The notes beneath the pieces are model-generated. The model was not told the origin of the DNA. It did no database searches and saw nothing but the letters and a program-made list of their open reading frames with translations. 64,000 bases of DNA from a virus, in the IMG/VR virus record IMGVR_UViG_3300029258_001212, positions 62,001 to 126,000 of that record. The stretch is one strand, 5' to 3'. Made by a program: the position numbers and the translations under genes. Positions 1 to 7,200 of the stretch are shown here, piece by piece (position 1 is the stretch's first letter; each line of letters opens with the position of its first letter).

Positions 1-1353
1 CTCGGGGCCGGCGACTACGTGGTGCAGGAGCAGCTCGGGCCGTTCAACCTCACCACGGCGGGTGATCCGGACTACTTCGTGGACGAGGTGAACGCCAAGT
101 CGGACCTGGTGCGCGTGGCGGCCGGCGCCAGCCCGGGCGTACCCTGGGAGCTCCAGCCGGCCACCTGGACGGCCGAGCCGCTGTTCCTCGAGGACGGTGC
201 CAGCTTGGCCTACACGCTCTATCTGGCGCACCCGGAGGTGCTCCGGAGCTCGGTGAGCATCACCGATGGCACCGAGACGTTCACCGACGACGGCAATGGC
301 ACCCTCACGGGTGACCAGGGCGGCGACGGGACGATCAACTACACCACCGGGTACGTGACCCTCAACTTCAACGCCACGGGTACGGCGGTGGTGACGGCCA
401 CCTACAAACAGGTGAGCCATGACACCGAGGCGTGCTGCACCCTGTCCGGCGGCTCGGACGGCACGGGCGGTCTGACCCGTTCCCTGGTGACGGACCCGGC
501 GCTCCAGTCCAGCCGGCGCGGGATCTACGCCCTGGACCAGATCGAAGAGATCCTCCAGGTGTTCCTCCCGGACTTCGCGGGCTCGGTGATCGTGGCCAAC
601 GACCTGATCGCCTGGGCGGAGGACGGCAAGGACCGGTTCATCCTCCTGGATCCGGCTTCGGATCTCACCCCCCAGGAGGTGCTCGAGTACCGGCAGTTCA
701 CCGGGGCGTTCGCCAGCTCCTACGCGGCGCTGTACTACCCCTGGGTGACCATCGCCAACAGCCTGGCGAACAACCGGCCCATGAACATGCCCCCCTCGGG
801 CTTCGTGGCCGGCGTGTTCGCCCGGACGGATCAGCAGCGGAACGTCGGAAAGGCCCCCGCGGGCATCAACGACGGGAAGCTCCTCCTGGCCATCGGGCTC
901 GAGTACGACACGAGCAAGGGCGAGCGGGATCTGATCTACCCGGCGAACATCAACCCCCTGGTGGACAGCCCCCAGACGGGCCGGGCTGTATGGGGCGCTC
1001 GGACCATGAGCATCGACGCGGAGTGGAAGTACATCCAGGTCCGCAGGTTGTTCATGTTCCTGGAGAAGTCCACGTTCCTGGCCACCCACTGGGCGGTCTT
1101 CGAGTCCAACAACGCGGGGCTGTGGGCGCGGATCTCCGCGAGCCTCAACTCGTTCATGCTCAACCTCCACAACGAGGGCTACTTCGCCGGGCAGGATCCG
1201 GACGAGTCCTTCAAGGTGGTGTGCGACAGCACCAACAACCCCCAGGAGAACATCGACCTGGGCCTGGTGACGTGCGACATTTACGCCGCTCCGAACAAGC
1301 CCGGCGAATTCGTGCGGTTCCGGTTCCAGCAAAAGGTCAACCAGAGCGCCTAA
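1..1353 (+). CDS. Tail sheath protein (5' end outside window)
   Basis: Contractile sheath subunit that surrounds the tail tube. The frame is open from base 1, so the N-terminus is missing and 450 residues are visible. The C-terminal half has the usual sheath layout: a GVFARTDQQRNVGKAPAG segment, then GRAVWGARTM, then an EWKYIQVRRLFMFLEKS stretch and a final FRFQQK strand. Near the visible N-terminus (about nt 247-411) there is an inserted beta module with the pattern TDDGxGxLxG...GTINYxTG...ATYK, which recurs in at least five other structural proteins of this window. It lies directly upstream of the tube gene, the standard sheath-tube order. Identity is well supported by the C-terminal domain and synteny. 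Confidence 0.9.
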   Translation, partial: LGAGDYVVQEQLGPFNLTTAGDPDYFVDEVNAKSDLVRVAAGASPGVPWELQPATWTAEPLFLEDGASLAYTLYLAHPEVLRSSVSITDGTETFTDDGNGTLTGDQGGDGTINYTTGYVTLNFNATGTAVVTATYKQVSHDTEACCTLSGGSDGTGGLTRSLVTDPALQSSRRGIYALDQIEEILQVFLPDFAGSVIVANDLIAWAEDGKDRFILLDPASDLTPQEVLEYRQFTGAFASSYAALYYPWVTIANSLANNRPMNMPPSGFVAGVFARTDQQRNVGKAPAGINDGKLLLAIGLEYDTSKGERDLIYPANINPLVDSPQTGRAVWGARTMSIDAEWKYIQVRRLFMFLEKSTFLATHWAVFESNNAGLWARISASLNSFMLNLHNEGYFAGQDPDESFKVVCDSTNNPQENIDLGLVTCDIYAAPNKPGEFVRFRFQQKVNQSA

Positions 1354-1383
1354 TCGGCACTGGATCCGGAAAGGAGATAGAAC

Positions 1384-1857
1384 ATGGCGCGTTCCATTGC
1401 TCTCGACTACTACCAGGCGTTCCGGTTCGGTGCATCGTTCACCTGGAACGGCACGGCCTACGTCCAGGAAGGGACGGGGTTCAACAACATCACGATCCCG
1501 GAGACCAGCCAGGAGGCGGCCGAGTACCGCGAGGGGAAGGACACCTGGACCAAGAAGCAGCCGGGTCCCCCCACCGTCTCCGAAGTCACGCTCCAGCGTG
1601 GCGTCACCAAGGCGTTCACCGGGTTCTGGGACTGGATCATCGGATCCATCCGCGGTGCGGAGTACCGCGTGGATCTGATCATCCACCACTTTCACCGTGA
1701 GGACGACATTCAGGGCGCCGCCAGCTTCCGCGTGGAGCTCGGCCAGGCGTTCCCGAGCCGGGTGAAGCCCACGGGTGACCTGGACGCCACCAGCTCGGAG
1801 ATCTCGCTGGCGGAGCTGGAGCTCACCTGCGAGGAGATGGACATCGCCATCGCGTAG
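1384..1857 (+). CDS. Tail tube protein
   Basis: Tube subunit of 157 residues, the usual size for the gp19-like tube family. Features seen are an early phi-x-W-N-G strand, an EYREGKDTW segment, a VTLQRGVTKAFTGFWDWI core and the C-terminal LDATSSEISLAELELT strand, which is characteristic of the family. An AAAGGAG ribosome site lies 8 bases before the ATG. It follows the sheath by 30 bp and is followed by a paralogue, so it is part of the sheath-tube operon. Confidence 0.88.
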   Translation: MARSIALDYYQAFRFGASFTWNGTAYVQEGTGFNNITIPETSQEAAEYREGKDTWTKKQPGPPTVSEVTLQRGVTKAFTGFWDWIIGSIRGAEYRVDLIIHHFHREDDIQGAASFRVELGQAFPSRVKPTGDLDATSSEISLAELELTCEEMDIAIA

Positions 1858-1896
1858 GCGGTGGACACCATGACCCCTCTTCGGTAGGATCGTCAC

Positions 1897-2493
1897 ATGC
1901 CCCGGCTCCGTTTACTGGACCGGCTCCAGGTGTACCAGTTTCACCTGATGGACGTGTCCTACAGCTTGGCGTTTCCCCCTTGGGCCCTGGACCCGCTCCT
2001 TTCCTTCAAGTCCATTACCGCTCCCGAGGTTACTCTCGAGGTGGAGGAGCTTGCAGAGGGCACGCACCCGTTCAAGCGGCACCTGATCTCAGGTGGATCT
2101 GTGAGCTCCATCACGCTGACCCGCGGGGCCAGCTTCTACGATTCGGAGTTCTGGCGGTGGATCGTGGCCACGGCCAAGGGCAACCCCGGGGGGCCGTTTG
2201 GATCCATGAGCGGCAAGCGGCGCAACCTCCTCTTGATCCAGTTCACCGGCTACAGCGCCACGGCCATCGGGGAAGCTGGTGCCGAGCTCCAGGCGGTGGC
2301 CCAGGTGGCCCGGGGGTTCCTCCCGGACGTTGGGGGCATCCTTCGGGTTCCAGCCCGGGCATGGCTCCTGATGGATTGCCTACCAATTCGGTATAAGTCT
2401 GGGAGTGACTTCGATGCGAGCTCCAGTGAGATCTCGCTGATGGAGCTCGAGCTACATCCGGACCGGATCGAGGAGTTCTCCATCACGGGGTGA
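1897..2493 (+). CDS. Second tail-tube-family protein
   Basis: A 198-residue protein that shares the tube fold signature with its upstream neighbour: SITLTRGASFYDSEFWRWI corresponds to the tube's VTLQRGVTKAFTGFWDWI, and the C-terminal FDASSSEISLMELEL matches LDATSSEISLAELEL. Family knowledge says such extra tube-like proteins act as tube initiators, tube terminators or baseplate-to-tube adaptors; which one applies here cannot be told from sequence. The insert around residues 90-150 (glycine and alanine rich) is absent from the main tube protein. The ribosome site is weak (TAGGA). Confidence 0.7.
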   Translation: MPRLRLLDRLQVYQFHLMDVSYSLAFPPWALDPLLSFKSITAPEVTLEVEELAEGTHPFKRHLISGGSVSSITLTRGASFYDSEFWRWIVATAKGNPGGPFGSMSGKRRNLLLIQFTGYSATAIGEAGAELQAVAQVARGFLPDVGGILRVPARAWLLMDCLPIRYKSGSDFDASSSEISLMELELHPDRIEEFSITG

Positions 2494-2495
2494 CC

Positions 2496-2738
2496 ATGAA
2501 CCTATCCAGAGCGCAGCGTGAGGCCCTGTGGGCGTATCTCGAGGGCCAGACGACCCAGGAGGCCACCACGGCCAGCATGGTGTTCCCAGCGGCCATCCTG
2601 GGGCCAGCGGTGAGTCCCCCGACCATCGTGCGCCGGCCGTGGCCAGCCCCGGTCACCGGAGAGCGCAAGCGCAAGCGCAAGGCCCGCACGCGCGTGCGGG
2701 AAGAGACCCTGTTTCCTCACTCCACGGCCGCCAAGTAG
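2496..2738 (+). CDS. Small hypothetical protein, basic C-terminus
   Basis: An 80-residue reading frame starting 3 bp after the previous stop, or at a GTG 6 bases earlier that overlaps it. The N-terminal 20 residues (NLSRAQREALWAYLEG) look helical, the middle is proline rich and the C-terminus carries a GERKRKRKARTRVRE basic cluster. In phages of this type the slot between tube and tape-measure chaperones often holds small tail assembly proteins, but no family is recognised. Confidence 0.5.
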   Translation: MNLSRAQREALWAYLEGQTTQEATTASMVFPAAILGPAVSPPTIVRRPWPAPVTGERKRKRKARTRVREETLFPHSTAAK

Positions 2739-2773
2739 TACACTCGGATTCGAATCAGATCCCGCCAGTCCCA

Positions 2774-2803
2774 TTGACATGGGATCTACAACACCTGTAT
2801 AAC
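2774..2803 (+). promoter_or_regulatory. Sigma70-like promoter before the ribbon-helix-helix gene
   Basis: A perfect TTGACA -35 box (2774-2779) and a TATAAC -10 box (2798-2803) are separated by 18 bp. Transcription would begin near 2810, only about 8 bases before the ATG at 2818, giving an almost leaderless transcript. A 10-bp palindrome GATTCGAATC sits at 2747-2756, upstream of the -35 box, in an operator-like position. Confidence 0.7.
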
Positions 2804-2817
2804 TCTTGAGTAGATCC

Positions 2818-3036
2818 ATGGCAGGACGCGGCTACAAATTCCCAGATCCAGAGGACAAGCACACGTTCAACTTCTGGATGAAAAAGTCCCACTACGTGGA
2901 GCTCCAGGAGCTCGCCGGATTCGAAAGCCGAAGCGTGGCGGACATTGTGCGGGAGCTGATAGCAGAGCACCTACGTGACAAGTCAGAGGCGGACAAGGCC
3001 AGGCGCCGCCGGACCACCAGGAGGAAAGCCAGATGA
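2818..3036 (+). CDS. Small ribbon-helix-helix-like DNA-binding protein
   Basis: A 72-residue protein with a strand-helix-helix pattern: FNFWMKKSHYVELQELAGF followed by SVADIVRELIAEHL, typical of CopG/Arc-type regulators that bind DNA as dimers, and a very basic tail (ARRRRTTRRKAR). It has its own strong promoter with almost no leader, unlike its neighbours, and its stop overlaps the next start (ATGA). It could be a regulator of early or tail genes. The fold call comes from pattern only. Confidence 0.6.
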   Translation: MAGRGYKFPDPEDKHTFNFWMKKSHYVELQELAGFESRSVADIVRELIAEHLRDKSEADKARRRRTTRRKAR

Positions 3037-4034
3037 GCACCGATGAGAGCAAGCCCACCGATTCCCGGCCGATGCCCGAAGGCGTCAACTTCGCCCCGCT
3101 CAAGCCGGCCGGCGAGCGCCACCAGGGGCCACCCAAGTCGGACGGTCCGCCCCCTGGCATCCCCGGCGGCCCGGCCCCGGGCGCATCCCTGGGCACGGAC
3201 TTCAAGGGAGCTCACCAGGGAGGCGTCCTGGACGCCCCCAAGCCCCAGGCACCGGCGCCCTATGACATGGACAACGCGGTCCACAGTGGAGGCGAGGTGA
3301 AGCTCCTGGGGGGCGCCATCGAAGAGAACGGTGCGGAGCCCAGGCGCCTGTACCGGGTACTGCTACGTGAGATGACCGGTGTGGAGGAGGACATTCTCAC
3401 CAACGGTCGGATCGAAGCGGCCACCCGGTTCTCCCGGGTGATCTCCGGCTGCATGGAGCGCGTGGGTGGCGATGAGGGTGACTGGATCACGGATCCGCGC
3501 AAGATGCCCGGTCTCTTCGAGGAGTTCACCATCGCGGACCGCACGCTTCTCCTGTTGCACCTTCGGATCATCAGTGTGGACGACGGGGAGTGGTTCAAGT
3601 TCGTCGCACGCTGTCCCCAGTGCGGCGCGGAGAACCGGCTCCGGGTCAACCTCACCGAGCTCGAGCGCCAGCCGATGCTGGATCCGATGGAGCGTGCCTA
3701 CGATGTGACCCTTCCGAGCTCTGGCCACGTGGCGCGGTGCCGGATCATGCTCGGGAAACATGAGGGCATCGTGGCCAAGGCCCAGGAGGCGCGTCGGGAT
3801 CTCCTGTCCGCCGCTCTCCTGGCGCGCGTGGTGGAGATCAACGGGCGCCCAGTGCGGATCCAGGACCTGAAGCAGCTCTCCCTCAAGGACCGCAACTTCC
3901 TCCGCGGTGAATTCGAGAAGCGCGAGGGCGGGATCGACACCAGTGTGGACAACACGTGTGGATCCTGCGGAGCCGGATTCGAAGCCGATCTGGACATCAC
4001 CCAAAAGGATTTTTTCTTCCCCTCGGGGACATAA
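3033..4034 (+). CDS. T4 gp26-like baseplate/tail assembly protein
   Basis: A 333-residue protein with a low-complexity proline-rich N-terminus (about residues 1-95) and a conserved C-terminal body: RVLLREMTGVEEDIL, then FEEFTIADRTLLLLHLRI, then CPQCGAENRLRVNL and CGSCGAGFEADLDI. The two CxxC pairs suggest a bound zinc. This arrangement matches the T4 gp26-type baseplate protein family (Pfam T4_baseplate) by recollection. It lies directly upstream of the tape measure. Its last codons contain a slippery heptamer, and a -1 frame continues to 4207, so two products are likely. Confidence 0.72.
   Translation: MSTDESKPTDSRPMPEGVNFAPLKPAGERHQGPPKSDGPPPGIPGGPAPGASLGTDFKGAHQGGVLDAPKPQAPAPYDMDNAVHSGGEVKLLGGAIEENGAEPRRLYRVLLREMTGVEEDILTNGRIEAATRFSRVISGCMERVGGDEGDWITDPRKMPGLFEEFTIADRTLLLLHLRIISVDDGEWFKFVARCPQCGAENRLRVNLTELERQPMLDPMERAYDVTLPSSGHVARCRIMLGKHEGIVAKAQEARRDLLSAALLARVVEINGRPVRIQDLKQLSLKDRNFLRGEFEKREGGIDTSVDNTCGSCGAGFEADLDITQKDFFFPSGT
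4010..4016 (+). other. Putative -1 ribosomal frameshift site T TTT TTC
   Basis: In the reading phase of the gp26-like gene the bases read GAT TTT TTC, so the heptamer fits the X-XXY-YYZ rule for tandem slippage. A short CCCC-TC-GGGG hairpin follows at 4020-4028 approximately. Six codons later the zero frame stops at 4034, while the -1 frame stays open to 4207. Confidence 0.65.
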
Positions 4035-4207
4035 AGGAGCTGGAGCACGAGGTTTTCTACCTTATGGAGGAGCTCCAGATCCCATATAATGATGCGATGA
4101 CAATGCCGAGCTCGAGGCGGTTCAGAATGTGTCAACGCAAGGCAGATCTGGAAGATGCGCGGGAAGCGGCAACAAAGGCAGAGCTAAACAAGATCAAGCG
4201 GGTTTAG
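4016..4207 (+). CDS. -1 frame extension of the gp26-like protein (tail chaperone type)
   Basis: The reading frame entered by -1 slippage adds 63 residues, giving a fusion of about 391 residues. The segment contains ELEHEVFYLMEELQIPYNDA and MPSSRRFRMC followed by a charged helix. The E-V-F-x-L ... L-x-x-P-Y ... M-P-S-x-R-R pattern is seen in tail assembly chaperones immediately upstream of tape-measure genes. Independent initiation at ATG 4064 would only give a truncated version without a good ribosome site, so frameshifting is preferred. Confidence 0.6.
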   Translation, partial: LPLGDIKELEHEVFYLMEELQIPYNDAMTMPSSRRFRMCQRKADLEDAREAATKAELNKIKRV

Positions 4208-4261
4208 CGCCACGATTGTACTGATTAGATCCACTGGACCCGCCAGGTAGGCGAGCAACCC

Positions 4262-7200
4262 ATGGCGGGCTACAACTTCGGCGGCCTCGGATTCACGTTC
4301 TTCGGCAAGGACGTGACACTCGGTGCGACCCTCAACAAGGTCTCCGAGGGCTTCACGACAGTCTGGAACGGGCTCAAGAATCTGGCCGGCAACGCGGCCA
4401 GGATGACGGGCCGAATCACGTCCAGCTTCAAGGGGCTCGCCTCCCGCGGCAAGGGGCTGATGGGGGCCGTCACCGGCGCCCTGGACAACATGGCCAACCG
4501 GGCCATGAACCCCAACATAGACAATGCCCTGAGCTCCACAGCGGCCCAGTTCCGCAAGACGTGGGGCGAGATCACCGTGGGCATGAACATGAACAGCAAG
4601 GTGGCCAGCCGGTGGAAGTCCGCCCTGAGTTCCGCGGCATACTCGCTCAACACCGACTGGGGGGAGGCGGCGAAAAACTGGGCGGCCTTCCGTCGCCAGG
4701 GGCTCAAGCTCGAGGAGGTGCTGGGCACGAAGGGGATGACGGCTACAGCGCGCCAACTCATCCGGGTCACCTCGGTGCTGGGCATCGAAGGGAAGCAGCT
4801 CGCCCTGATCTACTCTGGGCTCACCAAGGGGTTCGGGTTCACCACGAAGCGCGTGCGCGGGCTGATGGACATGGTGTTCTCCCTGGGCAAGCAATTCAAC
4901 TTCGGCAAGGAGGCGGTCCAAGGGATGCCAGGCATCCTGGATGTGCTCAACAAGGAGCTCGCCGGGATGTTCAAGGGGGCCGGCCCCAAGGACATTGAGA
5001 AGTTCACGTTCTCCATCATGAAGCTGGCGGCCGGCTTCAAGGAGGGGCTCGGCGCCAGCGCGGAGGACGCACTCGAGCTCTCGAAAAACCTGTTCACTAC
5101 CCTGGCCAAGGAGCGCAAGGGCCTCGAGCGGATGTTCATCGGGATGGGGGACGGATTTTCAGGCATTGCCAAGGCGCTGTCCGAAAAGGGCGGGGTCCAA
5201 AAAGCCTTCAAGATGATCATGGCGGACCCCGCCAAGTTCATGGAGGCCCTCCGCAAGATGAGCGCAGACGCGGAGAAGCGCGGCGGCAGCATGGGCGCCA
5301 GCTTCCTCCGGCTCAAGACGAGCATCACGAAGGCTCTGGGGGCCAACGTCTCGTTCCTCGCCACTGGGAAGGATTCATGGAGCAAGGCCAGCAAGGCCAT
5401 GGACACCATGAACAAGATGATCGCCAACCAGTCCAAGTACCTGGGGGCGATGGGCAAGGCGGCCAAGAAAAACTACGGCACCGGGCTCACGAAGGGGGAC
5501 GCCTACAAGCGAATGCTGGACCAGTTCAACATCCGGCTCAAAAAGCTCTCCGAGCCAGGGTTGAACAAGTGGATCAAGATGCAGAAAAAGGGATTCGACT
5601 CCCTGATGGATCGGCTCGGTGGAAAGAACGGGCTGGCCAAGAAGTCGGGTCCGATTGGAGCTCTCACCAGGCGCCTCCTCCTCATGCAGCGCGTGGGTCT
5701 CTCCGGTCTGTTTGTCGGGCTTGGAAACCTGGGGCCCATCATCGAAATGGTGGTCACCAAGATGGGCCCGATGCTCACGGCCTTGGCGGCCATGGGTGTC
5801 TCGTTCGCCTTCCTGGGCAAGCTCCTGTTGCCCGGGGGGATAATTCTCGCTGGGCTGATGCTGTTCCACAAGGGCATCCGCGAAAAGGTCCTGAGCGGCC
5901 TGGAGAAGCTCTGGGAGTACGCCAAGGAGTACCTCCCCAAGATGTGGCCCCAGATCAAGGAGGGGCTCTATCTGGCATGGACGAAAGCCGTCGCGGCCAT
6001 GAATTGGCTCATGGAGGTGGTGAGCCCGATGATGCTTCGCCTGGCGGACGCCATCGCCGGGGTGGACTGGGGCGGCCTGACCATGAAGCTCCTGTCCTAC
6101 ATGGGCAAGTTCTTCCGGGGTCTCTTCGAGGCCATCTTCGGCGGCAAGGAGGCCACGAAGGGGGTCACGGCCGGCGTGGACAAGTCCACGGACACGGCGG
6201 CGAGCAAGTTCGCTGCGGCCGGCAAGAAGCTCGCCGGGGCCATCGGCAAGGCCCTCAAGACGGTGGTGGTCACGGTCGGGAGTCAGATCTACAAGTTCTT
6301 CACCGACTGGTCCATGGGCTTCGAGAAAGGGGTGGCCCAAAAGGGCAAGCTGATCGGCGGGATTTTCATCACGATGATGTTCTTCGGGTCCACCAGGCGC
6401 CTCATGCTCCGGGGCCTGATGTGGATCGCTTCCACGATGTATTCCATGCTCGCCGGGATGCTCACCAAGATGTACGTCTGGGCGGCCGGAATGGCCACCC
6501 AGTGGGGCATCGCATTCTGGCCAGTGGTGGCAGCCATCGCAGTGATCGCAGCCCTGGGGGTGGCGTTCTACGCCCTCACGGGCAAGATGGGCAAGACGGC
6601 GAAGCTCATCGCCAAGATCATCCTGCACCCGTTCCTGATGCTGTGGGACCTAATCCAGCCCGTGATCAAGGCGATCAAGGCGCTCTGGAAGGGCGACGTG
6701 CTGGGGTTTTTCAAGTACGCCGGCATTGCCATGCTCAAGGCAATCACGTTCCCATTCCGCTATCTCGGTGGCGTGGTGGAAAACGCGGTCAACCTGGTGA
6801 GCCACCTGTGGGGCAAGCTGCGGGACTCACTCAGCGCCAGAGGCAAGGGAATCCTGGACGCAATCGCCGGACCGTTCAAGGTGATGTGGGGCGTGATCAA
6901 GCCGTTGATCGATGCGGTTAAGAAGCTGGCCGGTGGGGACTTCGTGGGCTTCTTTAAGAGCATGGGGAGCTTCCTCCTCGAGGCGCTCCTGTTCCCCTTC
7001 AAGATGCTGTGGAAGGGCGTCAAGCTGTTCTACACGTTGATCGTGGAAGGGTGGAAGTCTCTGTACGCCTCGCTCGGTTCCACCGGTCGGGGAATCATGG
7101 ACGCCATCACGTGGCCGTTCCGGATGCTGTGGAAGGCAGCGAGCTGGACTGTGGGCGCGGTGCAGACGGCGTTCCAGGGGATGTGGACAGGACTGAAGTG

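Noticed and set aside
432-1700. Alternative + frame spanning sheath and tube
   Set aside because: Arg/Gly/Pro-rich shadow translation of two recognisable genes.
4085-4090. TATAAT inside the frameshift extension
   Set aside because: No -35 box at a proper distance; it is explained by the Pro-Tyr-Asn codons.
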